Positions 6,042-13,812 of a stretch of 16,924 nucleotides of DNA are shown here, piece after piece. Below the pieces are notes generated by a model. It searched no databases. It was not told where the DNA came from and was given only the letters and a program-made list of their open reading frames with translations. Positions within the stretch are counted from its first letter, which is position 1, and each line of letters begins with the position of its first letter. A program made the translations under genes and the position numbers. The DNA lies in contig CAMWUU010000024.1 of assembly GCA_947177515.1 (NCBI GenBank), positions 1 to 16,924 of the forward strand. Reading direction: 5' to 3'. The stretch comes from an uncultured Lachnospiraceae bacterium. GTDB lineage: Bacteria; Bacillota; Clostridia; Lachnospirales; Lachnospiraceae.

Positions 6042-7304
6042 ATGGAACAAAGATTATTTTCCAGAAATTTTACCTTGGTGGTGATCGGGCAGATTATTTC
6101 GCTCTTTGGCAATGCAACCATCCGCTTTGCCCTGCCGCTGTATCTGTTAAACCAGACAGGTTCCTCTGCGCTTTATGGGACAGTCACAGCCTGTGCTTTT
6201 CTCCCTGCTATCCTGCTTACGCCAGTGGGGGGCATTGTCGCGGACAGGGTAAACAAGCGAAATATTATGGTGATACTGGACTTTTTTACGGCTGTGGTCA
6301 TAGCCGCATTTTCCCTGTGGATTGAGGGCGGGAACCTCATCCTTTTGATCGTGGTGACGCTGATGCTTTTGTATGGGATTGCGGGCGCATATCAGCCTTC
6401 TGTACAGGCAAGTATCCCTGTATTGGTTAATCCAAATCATATTATGGCAGCGAATTCGGTAGTCAATATTATCAGTTCGTTTGCCTCGCTGCTTGGACCC
6501 GTCCTTGGCGGGATTCTATACAGTACTTATGGATTAAAGCCAGTGTTGTGGGTCTGTACCCTCTGCTTCGTCCTGTCGGCAGCAATGGAACTGTTTATCA
6601 AAATTCCGTTTCAAAAGCAGGAATCTGGCAATGGGATATGGAAAATGGTAAAAAAAGATTTTGCGGAAAGTATCCGGTTTATCCGCAGGGAAAAGCCAGC
6701 AATCGGAAAAGCGATGTTCGTTGTGTGTGGGGTGAACCTCTTCCTCTCCGCCATGATTCTTGTCGGTCTGCCATATCTGATCACAGAAGTTATGTTTGAT
6801 TCGACAAAATATCATTCGGATTATGTCAACAAACTTTATGGATATGCGCAGGGGGCGCTGGCCGCAGGCAGTTTGGCTGGCGGTATTGGTGCGGGAATCT
6901 TTGTAAAAAAACTGAAAATACAGAAGACGGGGAATCTGTTAATTTTTTGCGCTGCCTGTGTATTCCCGGTAGGCATTTCGCAGATGCTTTTTGCATCCGG
7001 GATGGCAAATTATCTGGTTATGACATTATGTTGTTGTGTGATTATGATTTTTTCAACCATTTTTACTGTGCAGATGATGTCCTTTGTGCAGGCTGAAACA
7101 CCACAAAACCTGATCGGGAAGGTGATTGCTGTAATTCTTATGTTTTCCATGTGCGCGCAGCCCCTTGGCAATGCACTCTACGGCGTTCTGTTTGAAGTCT
7201 GTAAAGGTTTTGAATATGCCGTAATCCTCTTTGCAGGAGCCATCTCCCTGATCATAGCGGTCTGTACGAAAAGGATATTTGAGAGGTTGCAGGAGCGGGG
7301 ATAG
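6042..7304 (+). CDS. MFS transporter (MefA/EntS-like drug or siderophore exporter)
   Basis: This 420-residue proton-driven transporter starts 21 nt after the permease stop, behind a good AAGGAGG site, so it belongs to the same operon. The translation shows about 12 hydrophobic helices. The motif A region between TM2 and TM3 reads GGIVADRVNKRNIMV. The N-terminus (LFSRNFTLVVIGQIISLFGNATIRFALPLYLL) is typical of the MFS_3 branch that includes macrolide efflux and enterobactin exporters. Residues around 180-215 form the central cytoplasmic loop (KQESGNGIWKMVKKDFAESIRFIRREK). With the upstream TetR and ABC exporter it suggests a stacked efflux response. An upstream in-frame TTG (6024) is disfavoured. 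The substrate is unknown. Confidence 0.9.
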   Translation: MEQRLFSRNFTLVVIGQIISLFGNATIRFALPLYLLNQTGSSALYGTVTACAFLPAILLTPVGGIVADRVNKRNIMVILDFFTAVVIAAFSLWIEGGNLILLIVVTLMLLYGIAGAYQPSVQASIPVLVNPNHIMAANSVVNIISSFASLLGPVLGGILYSTYGLKPVLWVCTLCFVLSAAMELFIKIPFQKQESGNGIWKMVKKDFAESIRFIRREKPAIGKAMFVVCGVNLFLSAMILVGLPYLITEVMFDSTKYHSDYVNKLYGYAQGALAAGSLAGGIGAGIFVKKLKIQKTGNLLIFCAACVFPVGISQMLFASGMANYLVMTLCCCVIMIFSTIFTVQMMSFVQAETPQNLIGKVIAVILMFSMCAQPLGNALYGVLFEVCKGFEYAVILFAGAISLIIAVCTKRIFERLQERG

Positions 7305-7317
7305 CAGGGAACAAAAC

Positions 7318-7351
7318 CCTAAAATGCCTGCATGAATGCAGGCATTTTAGG
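7318..7351. terminator. Bidirectional hairpin between convergent MFS and XRE-TPR genes
   Basis: CCTAAAATGCCTGCAT (7318-7333) pairs perfectly with ATGCAGGCATTTTAGG (7336-7351), a 16-bp stem with a minimal loop. It lies between two convergent genes and probably ends both transcripts. The T-tract on either side is weak (ATTTATC to the right; GTTTTGTT on the minus strand). Confidence 0.75.
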
Positions 7352-7476
7352 ATTTATCGGACTTTATTTAACTTATGGTTACGTGTTGTAACGCCTGGTA
7401 TTTTTGCGTGGTATGATATCTTCTCTTGACTGTAATAGAAAGCCTACCAAATCGGAATCACACGGACTAGAAGGAA

Positions 7477-8496
7477 TTAATTATTGTCTTGTAATTTTTG
7501 TATTTCATTATGCGCCCATTTCACCGTTTCGCTGTCATAATCATTGTAATCGGATGCCAGCGTATCTAATATAAGCTGCCATGCTTTTATGGCATCCGCT
7601 TTTCTTCCCAATTTTGTGTAAAGAAAGGCGAGGGAAAATACTGCATCAAGATATCTAGGCTGAGCGGCCGCATCAAATGCGGTTTTAAAGCACTTTATTG
7701 CCTGGTCGTATTCATTAATCCGATTGAATCTTTCCCCTGCCTCGTACTGTCCCATACTATTCTGTGCAGGTATTGTATTCCATATCGCTTTTGCATTATC
7801 GAGATTTCCTTTTGCCAGTTCAAGGTCACCGAGTGAAATTTGACGCAGATATTCCTTATTGTTATCAAGCTGCATCCGGTTAATATATTTTTCTGCTTTC
7901 TCAAAATACCTCATACGGATTGCTGCCTCAATAAGCATAACCATAAGCTTAAAATTTTGAGGATGTTTTTCTGCATAGGGTTCACATACCCGAATAAACC
8001 AGTCGTCATCACTGTGGGCTTTGTAGTTTCCCCCACCACGGACTGCACGATACAATCCAAATATTTCTTCATCAAGCGGGGAACGCTTCATAGCTCTTTC
8101 CAACATTCTTCCTGCCTCAAGCAGATCATCGTTTGTTTTCTTTAAATGCAGACGGGCATATAATTTCAAGGCACTGACATTATCTGGGTCGTCCTGTAAA
8201 GAAGCTTCTAGGATTCGTTTTGCGTAGAGATAACTTTGTTCAGATAACCCATCATGTGACAAAATGTGATCAATGCGCTTTAACTCATCCTCATGATCTA
8301 CCGAAAACAGATCGTCGATCCGAACCCCGAAGAAAGCCGCGATTTCAGGCAGGAGAGAGATATCCGGCATGGTTGTTCCGGTTTCCCATTTACTAACCGC
8401 CTGAAAAGAGATGCCCAAATATTCCGCAACTTCCTCTTGTGTTGTTTTATTTTCCATTCGCAGTTTTTTGATCGCATTTCCTAAATCCAAATTCAT
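7477..8496 (-). CDS. XRE-family regulator with C-terminal TPR-like repeats
   Basis: This 339-residue protein has an N-terminal Cro/CI helix-turn-helix at about residues 8-66 (IKKLRMENKTTQEEVAEYLGISFQAVSKWETGTTMPDISLLPEIAAFFGV...IDDLF). It is followed by an all-helical region with TPR-like signatures, for example residues 85-135 and YDQAIKCFKTAFDAA / LGRKADAIKAWQLIL toward the end. The start is supported by GGAGG 9 nt upstream. It is monocistronic and convergent with the exporter operon. It has its own promoter with a palindrome at the start site, so autoregulation is likely. TPR-bearing XRE regulators sometimes sense peptides, but no candidate peptide gene is seen next to it. Target genes unknown. 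Confidence 0.88.
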   Translation of the reverse strand: MNLDLGNAIKKLRMENKTTQEEVAEYLGISFQAVSKWETGTTMPDISLLPEIAAFFGVRIDDLFSVDHEDELKRIDHILSHDGLSEQSYLYAKRILEASLQDDPDNVSALKLYARLHLKKTNDDLLEAGRMLERAMKRSPLDEEIFGLYRAVRGGGNYKAHSDDDWFIRVCEPYAEKHPQNFKLMVMLIEAAIRMRYFEKAEKYINRMQLDNNKEYLRQISLGDLELAKGNLDNAKAIWNTIPAQNSMGQYEAGERFNRINEYDQAIKCFKTAFDAAAQPRYLDAVFSLAFLYTKLGRKADAIKAWQLILDTLASDYNDYDSETVKWAHNEIQKLQDNN

Positions 8497-8532
8497 ATTT
8501 TGATTCCTCCAATATTTATCATATTTGTTTGG

Positions 8533-8546
8533 TTATCAGCTGATAA
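8533..8546. promoter_or_regulatory. Candidate operator of the XRE-TPR regulator
   Basis: TTATCAGCTGATAA is a perfect 14-bp palindrome immediately downstream of the -10 box of the XRE-TPR gene. A related half site, CTGATAA, occurs near 8604-8611, closer to the metG promoter. Autoregulatory binding is inferred from position. Confidence 0.6.
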
Positions 8547-8550
8547 ACCA

Positions 8551-8579
8551 ATTATACATAAGATGGTGCATCGTTTCAA
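8551..8579 (-). promoter_or_regulatory. Promoter of the XRE-TPR regulator
   Basis: On the minus strand TTGAAA (8574-8579) and TATAAT (8551-8556) are separated by 17 nt. The predicted start falls in the palindrome at 8533-8546, leaving a short leader before GGAGG and the start codon. Confidence 0.8.
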
Positions 8580-8634
8580 TAACTGTGTATTTTAGGCAAC
8601 TCACCTGATAAGCGAATTACTTTAATTATTTTCC

Positions 8635-8663
8635 TTGACAAATTCATTATTCAATGCTATATT
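8635..8663 (+). promoter_or_regulatory. metG promoter
   Basis: TTGACA (8635-8640) and TATATT (8658-8663) are separated by exactly 17 nt. Transcription would begin near 8670, at the start of the T-box leader. Confidence 0.85.
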
Positions 8664-8669
8664 GCTATC

Positions 8670-9145
8670 ATAAAGTTGCAGGGCAGTTGCCTTTGCAGGG
8701 AATATAATAAAGGCAGGGAAGGAAAGAGTACGAGGTGAAAGCTTTTACAGAGAATTCCGCAGACAGTGTAGCTGTCTTGCTGAGAGCGGGAGAAGGGGAA
8801 GCATCGGAAAATGGTTCTGGAGCTGCGCAGTTGAGGATTGTCCGGGCAGGGAATTTGCAAAAAATGTAAAAAATGCAAAAGATGGGTCTTGGGCAAGGGG
8901 GAATGGCCATTTTTGTGAATGGCTTTTTCCGCAAGCTTAGACTGCGACGGAAGCGCCCGTTAGCGCGATATGCTGTGGGTCAAAGTATGCTGTGGACGGC
9001 ATCGCATATGGAATGCGGGCGTAAGTCGGTGTAACTATGATAGCAGCAGATAAGGCATATTCCGTGAGGAATGTGTAAAATAAAGTGGTACCACGGGAGA
9101 TTACTCCTGTCTTTATCGGGAAAGATAAAGGCAGGAGTTTTTTTA
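8670..9145 (+). promoter_or_regulatory. T-box riboswitch (tRNA-Met sensing) of metG
   Basis: The T-box core AAAGTGGTACCACG occupies 9082-9095. Its TGGT (9086-9089) would pair with the ACCA end of an uncharged tRNA with A73, as in tRNA-Met. An intrinsic terminator follows at 9103-9144. Stem I marks are visible upstream: AGAGTACGAG near 8725, ACAGAGAA near 8747, and GCTGAGAG near 8780. A candidate AUG specifier is at 8811-8813, on the 3' side of stem I. Uncharged tRNA-Met would stabilise the antiterminator and allow metG transcription. The leader spans about 475 nt, longer than usual, because of extra sequence between stem I and the core (roughly 8880-9060). The element is clear; the exact specifier is inferred. 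Confidence 0.9.
9103..9144 (+). terminator. T-box intrinsic terminator
   Basis: ACTCCTGTCTTTATC (9103-9117) pairs over 15 bp, with one G-U, with GATAAAGGCAGGAGT (9124-9138). The loop is GGGAAA and a run of Ts ends at 9144. This is the OFF structure of the metG leader. Confidence 0.93.
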
Positions 9146-9248
9146 TATCAGGAATGTGGTATCCGAAGGGAGTTCACGAAACTCAAAAACAGCAAAAATC
9201 CGACTAGGAAGTTTTTGCGGAACTTAAAATCAAAAAGGAGCAGAAAAC

Positions 9249-11315
9249 ATGGAAAAGAAACCTTACTACATCACAACAGCCATCGCTTATACATCCGGCA
9301 AGCCGCATATCGGCAACACCTATGAGGCAGTGATGGCCGACAGTATCGCGCGCTATAAGCGTCTTGAAGGCTATGATGTTTTCTTTCAGACAGGCACGGA
9401 CGAACACGGACAGAAAATTGAGCAGAAAGCGGCGGAACAGGGCATTACGCCGAAAGAATTTGTGGATGGCGTTGCAGGGGAAATCCGCAAAATCTGGGAT
9501 CTGATGAACACCTCCTACGACAAATTTATCCGAACGACGGATACCGACCACGAGAAAAAAGTGCAGAAAATATTCAAAAAACTCTACGACAAAGGAGATA
9601 TTTACAAAGGCTCCTACGAGGGGCTGTACTGCACGCCTTGCGAATCCTTCTGGACGGAATCGCAGCTTGTGGACGGCAAATGCCCGGACTGCGGCAGGGA
9701 AGTAAAACCTGCGAAAGAGGAAGCTTATTTCTTTCGCATGAGCAAATACGCTGACCGCCTGATCGAGCATATTAACGCACACCCGGAATTCATCCAGCCA
9801 GTATCGCGCAAAAATGAGATGATGAACAATTTCCTATTACCAGGCTTACAGGATCTTTGTGTATCTCGCACCTCGTTTAAATGGGGGATTCCGGTAGACT
9901 TTGATGATAAGCATGTTATCTATGTATGGATTGATGCCCTCTCCAACTATATTACCGGGATTGGATACGATGCGGATGGGACTTCGACGGAGCAATTTAA
10001 AAAATTCTGGCCTGCCGATCTGCACTTAATAGGAAAGGATATCCTGCGTTTCCATACAATCTACTGGCCGATCATGCTGATGGCGCTTGATGTACCGCTG
10101 CCTAAGCAGATTTTCGGGCATCCGTGGCTGCTTCGCATGGATGGGAGCGGTAAGAGCGTAAAGATGAGCAAATCGCGGGGGAATGTCCTGTATGCGGATG
10201 ATCTGGCGGAACTGTTCGGTGTGGACGCGGTGCGTTATTTTGTGCTGCACGAAATGCCATTTGACAATGATGGTGCAGTAAGCTGGGAGCTGATGGCGGA
10301 ACGCATCAATTCCGACCTGGCGAATACACTTGGAAATCTGGTCAACCGCACCATTTCCATGTCAAACAAATATTTTGGCGGTGTGGTGGAAGATGCAGGG
10401 GTTTTGGAGGAGGTTGATGCCGACCTGAAGACCATAGCGACAGGGACGATAGACCATGTGGCGGAAAAGATGAAGGAACTACGTGTGGCGGATGCCATCA
10501 CGGAGATTTTTTCCCTGTTTAAGCGCTGCAATAAATATATTGATGAAACAATGCCGTGGGCGTTAGCGAAGGATGAAACGAAGCAGGGGCGCTTAAAGAC
10601 TGTGCTTTATAATCTTGTAGAAAGTATTTCCATCGGCGCGGTACTGCTTGAGCCATTTATGCCAGAAACCACGGAGAAAATTTTGTCACAGCTAAATTCA
10701 AAAAAGAGAAGTTTTGAAGAATGCAAAGATTTTGGTGGTTATCCATCCGGGAGGAAGGTAACGGAAACGCCGGAAATTCTGTTTGCAAGATTGGATATGA
10801 AGGAAGTGCAGGAAAAGGCGTTAAAGGTTGCCGAGGCGCAGAAGGCCGAGGCGGCCGCAGAAGAAGCAGCGGGCAGGGCAGGAGCAAGTGCATCGGGTTT
10901 AGGAAACGTTACATCAAATGATACGGCGGGACGGGATGGCAGCAACACATCGGATACGGTGCAGAATCTAATTGATGTAAAACCAAAGCCTGAAATCACA
11001 TACGATGACTTTGCAAAACTTCAGTTCCAGGTAGGTGAGATTATTGCATGTGAGGAGGTTAAAAAATCGAAAAAACTCCTCTGCTCCCAGGTAAGAATTG
11101 GAAGCCAAGTAAAACAGATTGTTTCCGGTATCAAGGCACATTATTCCGCGCAGGAGATGGTTGGTAAAAAGGTGATGGTGCTTGTAAACCTTAAGCCTGC
11201 GACACTAGCGGGCGTGGTTTCCGAAGGAATGCTTTTGTGCGCGGAGGATGAGAATGGGGAACTGGCGCTTTTGGTGCCGGAAAAAGGAATGCCTGCCGGG
11301 GCGGAAATTTGCTAG
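9249..11315 (+). CDS. metG: Methionyl-tRNA synthetase with C-terminal tRNA-binding domain
   Basis: This 688-residue class I synthetase charges tRNA-Met. The Rossmann catalytic domain carries HIGN at 20-23 (a variant of HIGH) and KMSKS at 305-309. The zinc knuckle has cysteines at 128, 131, 145 and 148 (CTPC...CPDC). Further landmarks are YYITTAIAYTSGKPH at the N-terminus and YVWIDALSNYITG near 225-237. The anticodon-binding helical domain spans about 340-520. A low-complexity Ala/Gly/Ser-rich linker covers about 525-575, followed by an EMAPII/Trbp111-like OB domain from about 585 (FAKLQFQVGEI...VKQIVSGIKAHY) for dimerisation and tRNA binding. GGAG lies about 7-10 nt before the ATG. Expression is under the T-box leader. 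No strong terminator follows the stop codon. Confidence 0.97.
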   Translation: MEKKPYYITTAIAYTSGKPHIGNTYEAVMADSIARYKRLEGYDVFFQTGTDEHGQKIEQKAAEQGITPKEFVDGVAGEIRKIWDLMNTSYDKFIRTTDTDHEKKVQKIFKKLYDKGDIYKGSYEGLYCTPCESFWTESQLVDGKCPDCGREVKPAKEEAYFFRMSKYADRLIEHINAHPEFIQPVSRKNEMMNNFLLPGLQDLCVSRTSFKWGIPVDFDDKHVIYVWIDALSNYITGIGYDADGTSTEQFKKFWPADLHLIGKDILRFHTIYWPIMLMALDVPLPKQIFGHPWLLRMDGSGKSVKMSKSRGNVLYADDLAELFGVDAVRYFVLHEMPFDNDGAVSWELMAERINSDLANTLGNLVNRTISMSNKYFGGVVEDAGVLEEVDADLKTIATGTIDHVAEKMKELRVADAITEIFSLFKRCNKYIDETMPWALAKDETKQGRLKTVLYNLVESISIGAVLLEPFMPETTEKILSQLNSKKRSFEECKDFGGYPSGRKVTETPEILFARLDMKEVQEKALKVAEAQKAEAAAEEAAGRAGASASGLGNVTSNDTAGRDGSNTSDTVQNLIDVKPKPEITYDDFAKLQFQVGEIIACEEVKKSKKLLCSQVRIGSQVKQIVSGIKAHYSAQEMVGKKVMVLVNLKPATLAGVVSEGMLLCAEDENGELALLVPEKGMPAGAEIC

Positions 11316-11338
11316 GGTGTGCAGATAACTGAATGAGT

Positions 11339-11427
11339 TTTTTTAGATGGGGGAGGGGATCCTGCCTTTAGAAGCGGAGGGTAATATATTTGCATCTTTG
11401 GCGGGATTTCATCCAACATCTAAAAAA
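11339..11427. repeat. 11-bp inverted repeat in the metG-fucosidase gap
   Basis: TTTTTTAGATG (11339-11349) and CATCTAAAAAA (11417-11427) are perfect inverted arms enclosing 67 nt. The enclosed segment begins with GGGGAGGGG and has no gene. It is not a standard terminator. The rest of the 189-bp gap (11316-11504) shows no convincing promoter; GGAGG near 11492 is the ribosome binding site of the next gene. Confidence 0.5.
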
Positions 11428-11504
11428 GCCTGTGACCAACTGCAAAGGGAACGGATTCGGTATGCGATAATGCTTAAGAAGTTTTTGGGATTGGAGGTTT
11501 TACG

Positions 11505-13739
11505 ATGAGTACAAGACTATGGTACACTGCGCCTGCAGAAGATTGGAACGGGGCGCTGCCAATCGGAAATGGCAGGCTTGGCGCTATGATTTTTGGCGGG
11601 GTTTATGAGGAGCATTTGCAGGTCAATGAGGACAGTGTCTGGTATGGTGGGCCGATGGACCGCAATAACCCAGATGCGCTGAAAAATTTACCGAAGATCC
11701 GGGAGTATATTATAAATGGACAGATTCCGCAGGCGGAGGAGCTAATGGTCAATGCGCTTTCTGGCACACCACAGGGGCAGCGCCCATATCAGACACTTGG
11801 TGATATCCATCTGTACTTTTCGGGTCTGCATGGCGAGATAACGGATTATCAAAGAGAACTTAACCTTGCGGACGCAATACATACGGTAACCTTTAAAGTG
11901 AATGGTTACACACACCGGCGTGAAATTTTTGCAACAGCGGCGGATGATGTAATTGTTATGCATTTTGAAACAGAGGATCCGCAAGGTATGAATCTGACAC
12001 CGCTGTTAATGAGGCATAAATTTTATGATTATACGGGAAAATACGCGGACGATACGATTATGCTTGGCGCAAAACTTGGCGGGGACGGACTTGACTTGAA
12101 TATGATGCTGCGTGGGCGTATTGCGGGCAGCAGCAATGCTGCTTGTAGTATGGAGGTAATCGGGGAACGGCTGGTAATCCGTGGTGCGGGGGAAATAACA
12201 CTGTTTTTTTCTGCGGGTACAACATTCCGTTACCATAGTTTAAAAGAAAGCGTATGGAAAAAATTGGAAGATTCCATGCAATATTCCTACGAAAAATTAA
12301 AGGAGCGCCATAGAGCGGATTATAAAGCACTTTTTGACCGTGTAAAACTTGATTTGCGTGGGGATGCTGCGTTTGATAAAATCCCGACTAACGAGCGTCT
12401 GAAATGTATCAAGCGTGAGGATTATGGGCTTACGGAACTGTATTTTAATTTCGGGCGTTATCTGATGATTGCGTGCAGCAGGCCGGGGACATTGCCCTCT
12501 ACGCTGCAGGGACTTTGGAACAAGGATATGCTTGCGCCGTGGGATTGTAAGTATACAATTAATATAAATACAGAAATGAATTATTGGCTTGCGGAGAATG
12601 GTAACCTTTCTGAATGCCATATGCCGCTGTTCGACCATCTGTGGCGGATGCTTCCGAATGGGCGGGAAACGGCGCGCAAAATGTATGGATGCCGCGGTTT
12701 TGTGGCACACCATAATACGGATATCTGGGGGGATACCGCAGTGCAGGATCTGTGGGTGCCCGGTTCATACTGGGTAATGGGGGCGGCCTGGCTGTGTACG
12801 CATCTATGGACACATTATGAGTATACGCAGGATAAGGAATTTTTGAGTGGACATTACCCGTTGATGCGGGAAGCGGCACTGTTTTTCCTGGATTTTATGA
12901 TTGAACATGATGGTTATCTTAAAACATGCCCGTCCGTTTCTCCGGAGAATACCTATATTCTGCAAAGCGGCGTGCGGGGCGCTATCGGCATGGGTGTGAC
13001 AATGGACAATCAGATTCTGCGGGATCTGTTTTCTCAGTGTATCGATGCAGCAAGGATACTTCAAATGGAGGACGAACTAACCTCGCAGTTTGAAGCAGCG
13101 CGCAGCAGGCTTGTGCCAACGCAGATTGGAAGTAAGGGACAGATCCTTGAATGGGATAGGGAATATGAGGAGGCGGAACCGGGGCACCGCCATATCTCGC
13201 ATCTGTACGGGCTGCACCCATCGAGCCAGATTACAGTGGATGGGACACCCAACTTAGCGGGGGCGGCGCGCATAACCTTAGAAGGCCGCCTGTCACACGG
13301 TGGCGGGCATACTGGATGGAGCCGTGCGTGGATTATCAATCATTATGCGAAACTTTGGGATGGAAAGAAGGCATATGAAAATCTGCTTGCACTCTATGAG
13401 CGTTCTACCCTGCCCAATTTGTTTGACAATCATCCGCCTTTCCAGATTGATGGCAATTTTGGCGCGGCAGCAGGAATCGGCGAGATGCTGGTACAAAGTA
13501 CCGAGGATCGTGTGGTGCTGCTTCCAGCCATTCCGGCGGAATTTGCATCGGGCAGTGTGCACGGACTTTGTGTGCGCGGCGGGGCGGAAGTTGATCTGGT
13601 ATGGGAGAACGGTGGGCTAACAGAGTTTACGGTGCGTGCCAAAGCTGAACTTGATACGAGATTTGTGTATCAAAAGAAGGAATGGATGATAAAACTTCCA
13701 GCAGGAGGAATAAAAACAGAGCGGGTGGAAACATATTAG
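11505..13739 (+). CDS. Glycoside hydrolase family 95 (alpha-L-fucosidase-like), cytoplasmic
   Basis: This 744-residue enzyme has full GH95 length. Family landmarks are the N-terminal LWYTAPAEDWNGALPIGNGRLGAMIFGG and VNEDSVWYGGP (40-50), both typical of the GH95 N-terminal beta-domain. The catalytic (alpha/alpha)6 barrel has TININTEMNYW (351-361), with Asn353 and Asn355 matching the asparagine pair that activates the base in Bifidobacterium AfcA. Glu481 in SVSPENTY would be the general acid, and Asp649 in PFQIDGNFG the asparagine-assisted base. No signal peptide is visible, so it should act on imported oligosaccharides. Inverting 1,2-alpha-L-fucosidase is most likely; some GH95 members are alpha-L-galactosidases. 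GGAGG lies 8 nt before the start. A CE2-like esterase gene follows after 73 bp, probably in the same operon. Confidence 0.93.
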   Translation: MSTRLWYTAPAEDWNGALPIGNGRLGAMIFGGVYEEHLQVNEDSVWYGGPMDRNNPDALKNLPKIREYIINGQIPQAEELMVNALSGTPQGQRPYQTLGDIHLYFSGLHGEITDYQRELNLADAIHTVTFKVNGYTHRREIFATAADDVIVMHFETEDPQGMNLTPLLMRHKFYDYTGKYADDTIMLGAKLGGDGLDLNMMLRGRIAGSSNAACSMEVIGERLVIRGAGEITLFFSAGTTFRYHSLKESVWKKLEDSMQYSYEKLKERHRADYKALFDRVKLDLRGDAAFDKIPTNERLKCIKREDYGLTELYFNFGRYLMIACSRPGTLPSTLQGLWNKDMLAPWDCKYTININTEMNYWLAENGNLSECHMPLFDHLWRMLPNGRETARKMYGCRGFVAHHNTDIWGDTAVQDLWVPGSYWVMGAAWLCTHLWTHYEYTQDKEFLSGHYPLMREAALFFLDFMIEHDGYLKTCPSVSPENTYILQSGVRGAIGMGVTMDNQILRDLFSQCIDAARILQMEDELTSQFEAARSRLVPTQIGSKGQILEWDREYEEAEPGHRHISHLYGLHPSSQITVDGTPNLAGAARITLEGRLSHGGGHTGWSRAWIINHYAKLWDGKKAYENLLALYERSTLPNLFDNHPPFQIDGNFGAAAGIGEMLVQSTEDRVVLLPAIPAEFASGSVHGLCVRGGAEVDLVWENGGLTEFTVRAKAELDTRFVYQKKEWMIKLPAGGIKTERVETY

Positions 13740-13812
13740 TTATAAGATTATGTATGGGGTGGAACTATGCTTGCCAGGGGAGATCTTTTGTTTAAAGGGA
13801 AGGAGAAGACTT

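Noticed and set aside
8657..8934. Minus-strand ORFs of about 80 residues over the T-box leader
   Set aside because: They coincide with a structured RNA leader on the other strand, have no promoter or ribosome binding site, and look like antisense shadows.
11350..11375. A fifth copy of the hairpin repeat family
   Set aside because: Only the G-run block is similar. The 13-nt loop, the linker and paired stems are absent.
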